Positions 37,379 through 48,168 of a stretch of 64,000 nucleotides of DNA are shown one piece after another (the stretch's first letter is position 1; each line of letters opens with the position of its first letter). Position numbers and translations under genes: made by a program. The notes below the pieces were generated by a model. It was not told where the DNA came from, did not search any database, and was given only the letters and a program-made list of their open reading frames with translations. The DNA comes from Devosia sp. 2618 (GTDB lineage Bacteria > Pseudomonadota > Alphaproteobacteria > Rhizobiales > Devosiaceae): contig NZ_JBEPOO010000001.1 in NCBI RefSeq assembly GCF_040546815.1, forward strand, positions 3,844,001 to 3,908,000, read 5' to 3'.

Positions 37379-38362
37379 TTATCCCCAGGGACCGCGTTGT
37401 CCGCCGTCATCGTCGGTCCGTCCGACGGTCGGCACGCGCCAGCCGCCGCCATTGGCGCGACCGGTATTGGTCGGCGCAGGGCGAGGCTGAGGCCTGCGGC
37501 CCTTATCGTCCACCTGCATTAAAGCTGCAAGCTTGCGCAGCGCTTCGATGCGATTGCCGGTGTCGGGATGGGTGGAAAAGAGGTTGTCCATCCGCGCGCC
37601 CGACAGCGGATTGATGATGTACATATGCGCCATGGCCGGGTTGCGCTCGGCGCCGACATTGACGGTGCGGCCTGCAATACCGGCGATTTTCTGCAAAGCC
37701 GAGGCCAAGGCCAGCGGATCGCCGGAGATTTCGGCGCCGCCCTTGTCGGCTTCGTATTCACGCGTACGGCTGACCGCCATCTGCACCACCATGGCAGCGA
37801 CCGGGGCGAGAAAAACCATCAGCAGCGAACCAATGCCGCCCAGCGGATTGTCGCGATTATTGCCGCCGCCAAAGAACAGGCCGAACTGCGCCAGCGCCGA
37901 AATGGCACCGGCAAAGGTCGCCGTGATGGTCATGGTCAGCGTGTCGTGATTGCGGATATGGGCCAGCTCGTGCGCCACTACCGCCGCGACTTCGCGGGTT
38001 TCGAGCTGCTGCAACAGGCCGGTCGATACCGCAACAGCAGCGTTTTGCGGATTGCGGCCGGTGGCAAAGGCATTGGGCTGGTCGGACTGGATCACATAGA
38101 CGGCGGGGGTCGGCAGGCCAGCCTTGCGCGACAGGATATCGACCATTTCATAGAGTTCGGGAAAGCGGCTGCGCTCGACGGGCACGGCATTTTGCATGCG
38201 CAGCACCATCTTGTCGGAATTCCAGTAGCTGAAGGCGTTGGTGCCCAGCGCAAAGATGAAGGCGATCATCATGCCGCCCGTGCCGCCGATGAAATAGCCG
38301 ACCGCCATGAACAGCGCCGTGAGCGCTGCGAGCAGGACAGTGGTCCGAACAGTATTGAACAT
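37379..38362 (-). CDS. htpX: Membrane zinc metalloprotease HtpX
   Basis: 327 aa from the ATG at 38362 with AAGGGC upstream. Inner-membrane M48 protease in membrane-protein quality control. The two N-terminal spans, the HELAH zinc motif ([13 protein letters not shown]), the two following spans and the third ligand Glu in YEADKGGAE are visible. The 40-residue tail rich in Arg, Pro and Gly (RRPQPRPAP...GQRGPWG) is longer than in E. coli. It is co-directional with rsmB, 9 bp apart. Confidence 0.96.
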   Translation of the reverse strand: MFNTVRTTVLLAALTALFMAVGYFIGGTGGMMIAFIFALGTNAFSYWNSDKMVLRMQNAVPVERSRFPELYEMVDILSRKAGLPTPAVYVIQSDQPNAFATGRNPQNAAVAVSTGLLQQLETREVAAVVAHELAHIRNHDTLTMTITATFAGAISALAQFGLFFGGGNNRDNPLGGIGSLLMVFLAPVAAMVVQMAVSRTREYEADKGGAEISGDPLALASALQKIAGIAGRTVNVGAERNPAMAHMYIINPLSGARMDNLFSTHPDTGNRIEALRKLAALMQVDDKGRRPQPRPAPTNTGRANGGGWRVPTVGRTDDDGGQRGPWG

Positions 38363-38459
38363 CTTGAGCCCTTGGGTTCGCGTTCCTAAGCAATTATGTT
38401 GTGTGCCCAAGGGTTCCATGCAAGCGGCATGGGCAAATCGTCATTTCGGATTTCTTGCA

Positions 38460-38660
38460 ATGAGCGACGACATTCCACAAGAGGCGCCAAAGCCGCCTCT
38501 CACCGAAGCTGCCAAGCGCGCCCTCGCCGAGGCCGAAGCGCGCCGCCGCGAGATCGACGCCAAGGGCGCTTTCGCGCCGAAGGAACAGGGCGGCCGCGGT
38601 GGGCTGGAGCCCGGCCGCTACGGCGACTGGGAAATCAAAGGGCTGACCAGCGATTTCTAG
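38460..38660 (+). CDS. DUF1674 protein (SdhAF4-like)
   Basis: 66 aa. The C-terminal signature GLEPGRYGDWEIKGLTSDF is the DUF1674 hallmark; the N-terminus is a charged helix (LTEAAKRALAEAEARRREI). The eukaryotic relative SDHAF4 helps assemble flavinylated succinate dehydrogenase; a similar role in bacteria is inference. The ATG at 38460 was chosen because the longer frame overlaps the htpX promoter. Divergent from htpX. Confidence 0.9.
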   Translation: MSDDIPQEAPKPPLTEAAKRALAEAEARRREIDAKGAFAPKEQGGRGGLEPGRYGDWEIKGLTSDF

Positions 38661-38674
38661 GGGGGGGCCCCAAT

Positions 38675-39136
38675 CTATCGCGCGGCTAACCGCGCTAAGT
38701 TTTCCAGAGATGCGGTCATGCCATCGGCGTGATCCTTGGCGCTGATACCTTCGGGCACATTCTCCGCAATGATCTCGACCACTGTGCCGCCTACGGCGGG
38801 CGTCAGTACCCAGTGCATGGTCATCGTGCCGGCAAAATCCGGATCATCCGATTCGAAATCGACCGCCTGTGTCACGCGTTGATTAGGCACCAGATCAATT
38901 AACTGTGCCTCCACGATATCCTGATTGTCGCCGCTCTTGCCCGTAATCGCGGTGTCGTCATAGCGCAGCGACATGCGGTAGTGGCCGCCGGGGCGTGCGT
39001 CGAAGCTGAGCATTTCGCCGGTCATGCCGGTGGGCGGAAGCCACTTTATCAGCGCGTCGGCAGACACCATCGCGCGATAGATCAGTTCGGGAGAAGCCTC
39101 GATGAGGCGGCTGGCTCTGTCGGTGCGACGGGACAT
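38675..39136 (-). CDS. SRPBCC-fold (AHSA1-like) protein
   Basis: 153 aa. START-like fold: ASRLIEASPELIYRAMVSADALIKWLPPTGMTG gives the first strand and helix, followed by GGHYRMSLRY and, at the end, DGMTASLENLARLA. These proteins bind hydrophobic ligands or act as stress-related Aha1 homologues. Ligand unknown. It converges with the DUF1674 gene. Confidence 0.88.
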   Translation of the reverse strand: MSRRTDRASRLIEASPELIYRAMVSADALIKWLPPTGMTGEMLSFDARPGGHYRMSLRYDDTAITGKSGDNQDIVEAQLIDLVPNQRVTQAVDFESDDPDFAGTMTMHWVLTPAVGGTVVEIIAENVPEGISAKDHADGMTASLENLARLAAR

Positions 39137-39174
39137 GCTGCAAGTGTCCCTGACGGTCAGGCCCGAGTCAAAGC

Positions 39175-39321
39175 CTAAAACCCCACCACATCGCCGAGGC
39201 TATAGCCGGCGGCGGAGACGGCGACCGTCATGGCGACGGTGAGGATGGCGGCGATCAGGCCGTATTCAACCGGGGTAACACCAGCTTCGTCAGAACAAAA
39301 ACGCAGTACAAGATTGAGCAT
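39175..39321 (-). CDS. Flp/Fap-type pilin subunit (48 aa)
   Basis: Too short for usual ORF cut-offs. From the ATG at 39321 the product begins MLNLVLRFCSDEAGVTPVEY, followed by a hydrophobic stretch GLIAAILTVAMTVAVSAAG. The prepilin-peptidase site G-(x4)-EY (Gly14 / VTPVEY) and the DEAG-type leader are typical of Flp pilins of the Tad system. No tad/cpa gene lies nearby. Ends VVGF and TAG at 39175. Neighbours are the SRPBCC gene and ccmG. Confidence 0.88.
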   Translation of the reverse strand: MLNLVLRFCSDEAGVTPVEYGLIAAILTVAMTVAVSAAGYSLGDVVGF

Positions 39322-39389
39322 GGAGACTTCCGGCACTTGATAACGGAAGCGACACTGCCTGACCGTAGCTGAACGAAATCTGAACAGTG

Positions 39390-39923
39390 TCAGCGACGTG
39401 CGGCCGCAATGGCGGGCAGCAGTTCGGCCTCAAGCGATTTGGCGTCGAGCGGGCCGACATGCTTGAAGGTGATGATGCCTTGCGCGTTCACCACGAAGGT
39501 TTCCGGCACGCCATAGACGCCCCAGTCGATCGACACGCGACGGTCGCGATCCATGCCGACGGCGTCATAGGGATTGCCCAGTTCGGCCAGGAAAGCCCGC
39601 GCATTTTCGGGCGCATCAGCCTGATTGATGCCAAACAGCCGCACGCCGGTGACGTCCTTGAGAGCGGTCAGCAGCGGGTGTTCGGCACGGCAGGGAATGC
39701 ACCAGCTGGCAAACACATTGACCACAGTGACTTCGCCACTCAGGGTTGCCGTATCAAAGCCCGGCACGCCCAGTTCCGGCACCGGCGCCATGGCAAAGCT
39801 TGGCGCGGGTTTATCGATCAGCACCGAGCGCACCAGACCCGGATCGCGGTCGAGCGACATGGCAAACACGGCCACGAGGCCCACGAGCAGAATCAGCGGC
39901 AGGGCAAACAGCAGATAGCGCAT
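39390..39923 (-). CDS. ccmG: Thiol:disulfide interchange protein CcmG/DsbE
   Basis: 177 aa, membrane-anchored periplasmic thioredoxin fold. One N-terminal span (YLLFALPLILLVGLVAVFAM), then the CcmG-type segment DKPAPSFAMAPVPELG, active site ASWCIPCRAEHP and GVYGVPETFVVNAQG with the cis-Pro. It reduces apocytochrome c for haem attachment. Last of ccmC-ccmD-ccmG; its ATG overlaps the ccmD TGA. Confidence 0.94.
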   Translation of the reverse strand: MRYLLFALPLILLVGLVAVFAMSLDRDPGLVRSVLIDKPAPSFAMAPVPELGVPGFDTATLSGEVTVVNVFASWCIPCRAEHPLLTALKDVTGVRLFGINQADAPENARAFLAELGNPYDAVGMDRDRRVSIDWGVYGVPETFVVNAQGIITFKHVGPLDAKSLEAELLPAIAAARR

Positions 39924-40084
39924 CAGCTGGCGGACCGGCGCGGATCGCGCGCTTCGAGTTCACTAAGCTTCTTGCCCGTGTTGCGGGCATCGAGCAGCGT
40001 CCAGGCGATCAGGCCACCAACGGCAATAGCAACGCCGAGATAGGCCCAGATGATGAAAACGGCATGCGGCCCGAGGTCGATCAT
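39923..40084 (-). CDS. ccmD: Haem exporter small protein CcmD
   Basis: 53 aa, missed by length cut-offs. One transmembrane helix (GPHAVFIIWAYLGVAIAVGG) then a charged cytoplasmic tail (LLDARNTGKKLSELEARDPR), exactly the CcmD pattern. CcmD helps release holo-CcmE from CcmABC. ATGA overlap with ccmC upstream and TGATG overlap with ccmG downstream. Confidence 0.93.
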   Translation of the reverse strand: MIDLGPHAVFIIWAYLGVAIAVGGLIAWTLLDARNTGKKLSELEARDPRRSAS

Positions 40085-40842
40085 GCTGACGCTCCCTGTG
40101 CCAGACGGCGCTGCATGGTCATGACGCGACGGCGCTTGATCTCGGTATGCATGGCCTTGAGCTGCAGCGTGACGAACAGGACTGTAAACGCGAAAAACAT
40201 CACGAAAAGTGGCGTCAGGATCGAGCCTGGCATGGTCGGGCCATCAGCGCGGAAGACGCTGGCGGGCTGGTGCAGGGTGCTCCACCAATCTACCGAGAAC
40301 TTGATGATCGGAATATTGACCGCGCCGACAAGCGTGAACACCGCGATGACGCGGGCGGCGCGCAGCTGGTCGTCAAAGGCGCGCCATAGCGCGATAATGC
40401 CGAGATAGATGAACAGCAGGACCAGGGTCGAGGTCATGCGGCCGTCCCATTCCCAGAACGTGCCCCAGGTCGGGCGACCCCAGAGTGAACCGGTGAACAG
40501 GGCCAGCGCGGTGAACAGCGCGCCCAGGGGAGCAGCCGCCTTCATCGAGACGTCGGCCAGCGGATGGCGCCAGACCAGTGTGCCAATCGCCGAGATCGAC
40601 ATGGTGACGTAAACGAACTGGCTCAGCCAGGCATTGGGCACGTGGACATACATGATGCGCACGGTGTCGCCCATCTGGTAGTCCTGCGGCGAATTGAAAA
40701 AGGCAAACCACAGCCCGACCGCAAACAGCACGGCTGTCAGGATGGTCAGGGGCCATAACAGGGGTTTGGTCCAGGCAACGAACTGCCCCGGATGCGCGAT
40801 CCGGTTCCACCAGCTCTGTTTGGGTGCGGTGTCTATGCTCAT
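40081..40842 (-). CDS. ccmC: Haem exporter protein CcmC
   Basis: 253 aa, six predicted spans. It presents haem to CcmE. The tryptophan-rich WWD-type region is GRPTWGTFWEWDGRMTSTLVLL; the first conserved His is in IMYVHVPNAWLSQF and the second in WWSTLHQPASV. A palindromic repeat separates it from ccmB. Confidence 0.95.
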   Translation of the reverse strand: MSIDTAPKQSWWNRIAHPGQFVAWTKPLLWPLTILTAVLFAVGLWFAFFNSPQDYQMGDTVRIMYVHVPNAWLSQFVYVTMSISAIGTLVWRHPLADVSMKAAAPLGALFTALALFTGSLWGRPTWGTFWEWDGRMTSTLVLLFIYLGIIALWRAFDDQLRAARVIAVFTLVGAVNIPIIKFSVDWWSTLHQPASVFRADGPTMPGSILTPLFVMFFAFTVLFVTLQLKAMHTEIKRRRVMTMQRRLAQGASA

Positions 40843-40853
40843 ATGTTTAGGTA

Positions 40854-40944
40854 GACCTCATCCTGAGCCTGTCGAAGGACGAGGTCGTGGCACGCAGGCC
40901 TCCACTCGCCCGACCTCGTGGTTCGACAAGCTCACCATGAGGTC
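40854..40944. repeat. Palindromic repeat inside the ccm cluster
   Basis: GACCTCATCCTGAGCCTGTCGAA and TTCGACAAGCTCACCATGAGGTC are near-perfect inverted arms with inner GGACGAGGTCG/CGACCTCGTGG arms. It falls between ccmB and ccmC on a 118-bp gap and shares sub-sequences with the nested palindrome at 24611-24733. Confidence 0.75.
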
Positions 40945-40960
40945 TCGGGGCAGTCATGCT

Positions 40961-41614
40961 CTAATCTTCAGCCGAGCTTATCGCAAGGGCGGCGGCGAAG
41001 GGAGCCAGTGCGACCGACATGAGGCTCAATGCCGCAAGAAACAGCAAAGCGGCGTTCGATTGGGTCGCGGTGATGCTGCCCACGCCAAAGATCAGCACCG
41101 GAATCGAGAGCGGCGCGATCAGGATTGGGGCGATCAGTCCGCCCCGGCGAATGGCCACGGTCACTGCCGCGCCCACGGCGCCAAAGGCCGCCAAAGCGGG
41201 GGTCCCCAACAGCAGCGACAGCAGGGTGCGCCAGAAGGTTGCCATATCCATCGCCAGCAGCACGGCGAGCAGGGGGCTGGCGACAATGAGCGGCAAAGCG
41301 GCGATCAGCCAATGGGCGATCAATTTTGCGGCAACCACGGCGCTGAGCGGCAGATCGGCATGGCGCAGCAGCACCAGCGAGCCATCCTCGTGGTCGGGGC
41401 GGAACAGGCGGTCGAGCCCGAGCAGCATGGCGAGAAACGCCGCGATCCAGACAATGCCCGGCGCAATGCGGGCCAATAGCGCCTGATCGGGCCCCACGGC
41501 AAAGGGGACGATGGCGCCGACGATGACAAAGAACAGCACCAGCGTCAGCACGTCGCCGCCGCCGCGCAGCGTCAGTTGCAGTTCGCGCATCAGCATGGCC
41601 CGGAACGCGGTCAT
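40961..41614 (-). CDS. ccmB: Haem exporter ABC permease CcmB
   Basis: 217 aa, six predicted membrane helices. RELQLTLRGGGDVLTLVLFFVIV and LDRLFRPDHEDGSLVLLRHADLPL are typical of CcmB. Works with CcmA and CcmC in the release of holo-CcmE. It is coupled to ccmA by a 4-bp ATGA overlap. Confidence 0.94.
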   Translation of the reverse strand: MTAFRAMLMRELQLTLRGGGDVLTLVLFFVIVGAIVPFAVGPDQALLARIAPGIVWIAAFLAMLLGLDRLFRPDHEDGSLVLLRHADLPLSAVVAAKLIAHWLIAALPLIVASPLLAVLLAMDMATFWRTLLSLLLGTPALAAFGAVGAAVTVAIRRGGLIAPILIAPLSIPVLIFGVGSITATQSNAALLFLAALSLMSVALAPFAAALAISSAED

Positions 41615-42246
41615 GACCTTTCCCCCAGAACAAGGGTCTTGATGCGGTTCGGGTCGGGTAAGGTGATCGGGTCATGCGTCGCCGCCAGCACCAGCCCGCC
41701 CATATCGAGATGCCGGTCGATCAGCCGCGTGACCAGTTCATGACCCTCCACATCTAGCGCTGCGGTGGGTTCATCGAGCAGCCAGAGGGGGCGATAGCTG
41801 ACCAAGAGCCGCGCCAGAGCGAGGCGACGGGATTGGCCCGCCGACAGATAGCCCGCATCAAGCGTTGCCAAGGGGCCAAGACCCACTTCGGCCAGCGCTT
41901 CAGCCACCGACATGCCGGTCGAACCGTTGACCTCGGCCCAGAAGGCCAGGTTTTCCGACACGCTCAGGCGCGGCTTGATGGCGTTGCGGTGGCCGCAAAA
42001 ATGCAGTTGTGGTCCAGCATCGTCCTCGACGCCTTCGAGCGCAAACGATCCGGTCAGCGGGGCGACGATGCCCGCCAGCGTCAGCAGGAGCGTCGTCTTG
42101 CCGGTTCCATTGGGTCCGCGCAGCAAAAGGCATTGCCCTGAGGCCACCGAAAAGCTCAGATCAAGGCCCAAATCCATACCACCACGCCCATGGCTCAGGC
42201 CTTGGGCGCGCAGGAGAAGCGGTGGAAAGACTTGCCTATGCGTCAT
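41611..42246 (-). CDS. ccmA: Cytochrome c biogenesis ABC ATPase CcmA
   Basis: 211 aa ATP-binding subunit. Walker A LRGPNGTGKTTLLLTLAG, signature LSAGQSRRLALARLL, Walker B LWLLDEPTAALD, and the switch His in LAATHDP are complete. First gene of ccmABCDG; the rest (ccmE, F, H) are not in the window. Confidence 0.95.
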   Translation of the reverse strand: MTHRQVFPPLLLRAQGLSHGRGGMDLGLDLSFSVASGQCLLLRGPNGTGKTTLLLTLAGIVAPLTGSFALEGVEDDAGPQLHFCGHRNAIKPRLSVSENLAFWAEVNGSTGMSVAEALAEVGLGPLATLDAGYLSAGQSRRLALARLLVSYRPLWLLDEPTAALDVEGHELVTRLIDRHLDMGGLVLAATHDPITLPDPNRIKTLVLGERS

Positions 42247-42415
42247 GGCCCCATCTCGTAGTGAACCAGTGGTCGGGCTGGCAAGCCCAATCGCAACCTT
42301 CTATATGTCCTTGTAGTTTGGAGTCATTCCAGCAAAGGCGGCGCTGTTGAGCGGTGAGTGGGACTTTGTCCCGGGCCGGCGCGCCTGCCGCAACCGACAC
42401 AAAAGGGCGGAACCT

Positions 42416-45088
<2,673 letters not shown>

Positions 45089-45104
45089 GTCCAAAGATGA
45101 TTTG

Positions 45105-45137
45105 AAATGGCGGCCTGCGGGTCGCCATTTTCGTTTC
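45105..45137 (+). terminator. acnA terminator
   Basis: AAATGGCG/CGCCATTT stem with a 10-base loop, followed by TCGTTTC. It starts 16 bp after the acnA stop. Confidence 0.75.
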
Positions 45138-45150
45138 GGCCACGGCTCCT

Positions 45151-45168
45151 GACACGCTTTGGCGTGTC
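45151..45168. other. Perfect hairpin in the leader of the VOC gene
   Basis: GACACGC-TTTG-GCGTGTC, perfect 7-bp arms, 39 bp before the VOC start. There is no T-tract; operator or mRNA leader structure are both possible. Confidence 0.35.
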
Positions 45169-45206
45169 CGGATGCGACCAAGGCCGCTCAATGCGAAAGG
45201 CTTTCC

Positions 45207-45587
45207 ATGCTCGATCATATCGTTCTGACCGTTTCTGATCTTGAGCGGTCCAAGAAGTTTTACGAACTGACGCTCGCGCCGCTGGGCATTGCGCATGGCG
45301 TCGATTATTCGGGTCCACATGGCCATGCCGATATGGTGGGCTTTGGCAGCCAGCGCCGGATGTATTTCTGGCTCAAGCAAGGCGAGGCCAAGTCGAGCGC
45401 CGTGCATTTCGCCTTTGTCGCCGAAACAGCCAAAGCATTGCAGGCTTTTTACGATGCGGGGCTTGCCGCAGGCGGTCGCGACAATGGCGCGCCGGGGCCG
45501 CGCGACAAGTATGATCCGCGCTATCACGCCGCCTATGTGCTTGATCCTGATGGCTATAATCTTGAGGCGGTGTTTCGCGACTATTGA
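45207..45587 (+). CDS. VOC-superfamily (glyoxalase-like) protein
   Basis: 126 aa from the ATG at 45207. Begins LDHIVLTVSDLERSKKFYELTL, with the paired beta-alpha-beta modules and YHAAYVLDPDGYNLEAVFRDY at the end carrying the usual C-terminal metal Glu. The family includes glyoxalases, dioxygenases and resistance proteins. Substrate not predictable. Confidence 0.9.
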   Translation: MLDHIVLTVSDLERSKKFYELTLAPLGIAHGVDYSGPHGHADMVGFGSQRRMYFWLKQGEAKSSAVHFAFVAETAKALQAFYDAGLAAGGRDNGAPGPRDKYDPRYHAAYVLDPDGYNLEAVFRDY

Positions 45588-45684
45588 GGCCTTGTCGCCG
45601 CGATAGGACATTGTGCCCATAATTTGGGCCTCTCACCCTCTTTTGACTGGCGAGTGTCTGTGATCGCGGCTTACAACCTTGGCC

Positions 45685-46422
45685 ATGACGATCAGACCTC
45701 TCCTCGGCCCGGTTCTGGGCATTGTCACGCTCGCGCTGCTGGCCCTGCCGGCTGGGGCCGACACGTCGCAAACCCGTCCCAAGGCGGTGGTGGAACTGTT
45801 CACCAGCCAGGGCTGCGCCTCATGCCCACCGGCCGACGCCCTGCTGACTAGCCTTGCTTCGAAGGGTGATATCGTCGCACTGGCCTATCACGTCGACTAT
45901 TGGGACTATGTGGGCTGGGAAGACACCTTTGGTGACCCGACCTATTCGGATCGCCAGCGCGCCTATGCCAAGGGCTGGGGCTCGACCCGCATCTATACGC
46001 CGCAAATGGTGGTCAATGGCGCCGAAGGCGTCGTCGGCTCGCGGCGCGACGAGGTGCATGACGCGCTTGATGGCGTCAGCCTGCCGCTCGACGTGACGAT
46101 CACCCAAAGTGGGGACATGCTCAAGATCGACGTGCCGGCCAACCGGGCGCTCGGCAATGCGGTGATCTGGATGGTCAGCTATCTCGACCGCGCCGATGTC
46201 GCCGTCGAGAAGGGCGAAAATGCCGGCAAATCCATGGTCTATACGCAGGTCGTGACCGGCCGTCAGGCGCTGGGCATGTGGGAAGCCTCCACCGGCGCCA
46301 ATCTCAAATTGCCCCTGCCTGCCGTGCTCAATGACGGCAGCACCGGTATTGCCATTCTCGTGCAAAAAGAGCGCAACGGCCTGCCGGGTCCAATCCTGGG
46401 CGCTGCCACCTTCGAGCGATAG
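45685..46422 (+). CDS. DUF1223 secreted thioredoxin-like protein
   Basis: 245 aa from the ATG at 45685; a TTG two codons earlier is possible. It has a signal peptide (PLLGPVLGIVTLALLALPAGA) so it is periplasmic. Hallmarks are AVVELFTSQGCASCPPADALL with a CxxC-type motif, AYHVDYWDYVGWEDTFGDP and YTPQMVVNGAEGVVGS. Function of the family is not established; a redox role is inferred from the CxxC. Confidence 0.9.
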   Translation: MTIRPLLGPVLGIVTLALLALPAGADTSQTRPKAVVELFTSQGCASCPPADALLTSLASKGDIVALAYHVDYWDYVGWEDTFGDPTYSDRQRAYAKGWGSTRIYTPQMVVNGAEGVVGSRRDEVHDALDGVSLPLDVTITQSGDMLKIDVPANRALGNAVIWMVSYLDRADVAVEKGENAGKSMVYTQVVTGRQALGMWEASTGANLKLPLPAVLNDGSTGIAILVQKERNGLPGPILGAATFER

Positions 46423-46438
46423 GCCAAAAAAATCCCGT

Positions 46439-46466
46439 CCTTGGGGGCAAGAACGGGAGTGACTGA
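46439..46466 (+). terminator. Weak hairpin after the DUF1223 gene
   Basis: CCCGTCCTT/AAGAACGGG enclosing GGGGGC, just after an A-run at 46427-46434. No T-tract follows on the plus strand, so assignment is weak. The rest of the 260-bp gap to the next gene shows nothing clear. Confidence 0.4.
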
Positions 46467-46682
46467 CTGGTCAACTAGATAGGGTTGGCTGGCACCCGGA
46501 CGTCTGGGTTTGGGGGCTCGGTCGGCCCGGATGCCAGCCCTGGAGGCAATGGTTGTAGGGTGACCCTGCATTCGGGCGGGCTCAGGGAAAAACTGTGACC
46601 AAATTGGGGTATTTGCATTTCCCCGAACCGGCCTTGCATAAGCCGCCAATTCCCGCAATCATGACAGTCGTTTGACACCACG

Positions 46683-47093
46683 TTGTCCTGGAGTGACCCC
46701 AAGTTGCAGGGCCGCACGCCGAATGACCGGACGGTAAGTCTCTCGCTGGTGCAAGCCAGTGACGCTTCAGCGAGCCCGGCGCAGAGCAAAGTTCCCGCCA
46801 TTGTCGCCTTCGATCGCAAGGAACTGGCGCTGATTCTCAATGTCTATGGTCGCAAGGTCGGGCTGGGCGAGTGGCGCGATTACGCCATGGATTTTTTGCG
46901 CGAACGGGCGGTGTTTTCCATCTATGCGCGCGTCTCCGAACGCCCGCTCTATATCGTTGAAAAGACCCCCAAGCTGCGCAACAAGCAGGGGCAATATGCG
47001 GTGACCAACCAGCAGGGCCGTATCCTTAAACGCGGGCATGACCTCGCTCTGGTGCTGCGCGTGCTCGATCCGCAACTGGCAATCGTTGGGTGA
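46683..47093 (+). CDS. DUF2794 family protein
   Basis: 136 aa if started at the TTG 46683; a TTG at 46704 has GGAG at a better distance, so the first seven residues are uncertain. The core ELALILNVYGRKVGLGEWRDY, FLRERAVFSIYARVSERPLYI and EKTPKLRNKQGQYAV is typical of this Hyphomicrobiales family. No function is known and there is no signal peptide. Confidence 0.85.
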   Translation: MSWSDPKLQGRTPNDRTVSLSLVQASDASASPAQSKVPAIVAFDRKELALILNVYGRKVGLGEWRDYAMDFLRERAVFSIYARVSERPLYIVEKTPKLRNKQGQYAVTNQQGRILKRGHDLALVLRVLDPQLAIVG

Positions 47094-47108
47094 TGCTTGG
47101 CTGATACG

Positions 47109-47570
47109 ATGCTAGTCCGTCCCGCCAGGCGCGATGACGTCGCGGCCATGAGCCGGGTGCTCAGTGCGTCCATTACGCAATTGTGTGCCGCCGACCATCA
47201 CGATGATCCCGACGCCTTGGCCGCCTGGACCCGCAACAAGAGCGTCGAGGGCGTCACCGCGATGCTCGACAATCCAAACCTTGAAATGCAGGTGGTCGAG
47301 CGCGACGGCGCTGTCATCGCAGTAGGCGCAGTCACCCATGATGGCAGCGTGGCGCTCAACTACGTATCGCCACAAGCGCGCTTTACGGGCGCCAGCACGC
47401 TGCTGCTGACCCAGCTTGAAGCCTCGCTCAAGGCACTGGGTCATGCCGAAGGGCGCCTTGAAGGCACCCAGACGGCGATGGACTTTTACCTCCGCCGCGG
47501 CTGGCTGCCCGATGGCCCACAAGCCGTCGGCCGCAAGGTCAACGGCTACCCGATGCGTAAGGTGCTCTAA
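47109..47570 (+). CDS. GNAT-family N-acetyltransferase
   Basis: 153 aa from the ATG at 47109 (TTG at 47097 also possible). GNAT fold: VRPARRDDVAAMSRVLSAS at the start, central strands with VAVGAVTHDGSVALNYVSP, and the C-terminal FYLRRGWLPDG. The acetyl-CoA loop (RFTGASTLLLTQLE) is present but weak in the usual Q/RxxGxG/A. It converges with the second GNAT gene, overlapping its end by 4 bp. Confidence 0.88.
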   Translation: MLVRPARRDDVAAMSRVLSASITQLCAADHHDDPDALAAWTRNKSVEGVTAMLDNPNLEMQVVERDGAVIAVGAVTHDGSVALNYVSPQARFTGASTLLLTQLEASLKALGHAEGRLEGTQTAMDFYLRRGWLPDGPQAVGRKVNGYPMRKVL

Positions 47571-48067
47571 AGCGTCAGCTGCATGTGGACGATATCGAGC
47601 CAGCGGTCGAACTTGAGGCCGAGTGCGTTGTAATAGCCGACCTTGTGGAAGCCGAGGCGTTCGTGCAGCACGACCGAATTGGCGTTCTCGGCGGTGATGA
47701 CGCCGATCATCTGCTTAAAGCCCTTGGCGCGGGCCTGGGTGATGATTTCGCCCAGCAGCACCTTGCCCAGGCCTTTGCCGACCGCGTCCTTGTGGAGATA
47801 CAGCGTTTCCTCGCAGGTGAAACGATAGGCCGGGCGCGGGCGGAACACCGAGGCATAGCCATAGCCCAGCACGCTGCCATCAGCGCCTTCCACCACGATT
47901 GTGGGGTGGTCCAGATCGAGCATGGTGCCGAACTTTTCCGCCAGCTTGTGTTCGCTGGCCAGTTCGGTGTCGAAGGTGGCCGTCGAGTGCAGCACGTAGT
48001 GATTGTAGATGGCGGTGATGGCGGGGACGTCGGCCCAGCGGAAGGGGCGCATTTGATAGTCGGTCAC
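47567..48067 (-). CDS. GNAT-family N-acetyltransferase (phosphinothricin acetyltransferase-like)
   Basis: 166 aa from the GTG at 48067 (TGGAT upstream); ATG at 48052 is the alternative. Begins with RPFRWADVPAITAIYNHYVLHST, then acetyl-CoA loop VGKGLGKVLLGEIITQ and HERLGFHKVGYYNALGLKFDRWLD, the pattern of the Pat/Bar and methionine-sulfoximine acetyltransferases. Substrate cannot be assigned. It begins downstream of the terminator of the BI-1 gene. Confidence 0.88.
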   Translation of the reverse strand: MTDYQMRPFRWADVPAITAIYNHYVLHSTATFDTELASEHKLAEKFGTMLDLDHPTIVVEGADGSVLGYGYASVFRPRPAYRFTCEETLYLHKDAVGKGLGKVLLGEIITQARAKGFKQMIGVITAENANSVVLHERLGFHKVGYYNALGLKFDRWLDIVHMQLTL

Positions 48068-48091
48068 GGCAGCAATCCAGGCAAAAGAAAA

Positions 48092-48117
48092 GACCGCAGC
48101 CTTTGTAGGCTGCGGTC
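48092..48117 (-). terminator. Terminator of the BI-1 family gene
   Basis: Perfect 10-bp arms GACCGCAGCC/GGCTGCGGTC with loop TTTGTA; on the minus strand a TTTTCTTTT tract follows. Confidence 0.92.
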
Positions 48118-48168
48118 CGAATATTCGTCCAACCAAATTGCTTGATCCTGCGATCAAGCGAACATGGC

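Noticed and set aside
36032..37522. 496-codon plus-strand open frame
   Set aside because: Antisense of rsmB, same reasoning.
42317..42333. Irr/ICE-like iron-control dyad upstream of acnA
   Set aside because: TTTGGAGTCATTCCAGC resembles the Irr box pattern as I recall it but differs at several positions. Aconitase is a plausible iron-regulated target, yet the match is too weak to annotate.
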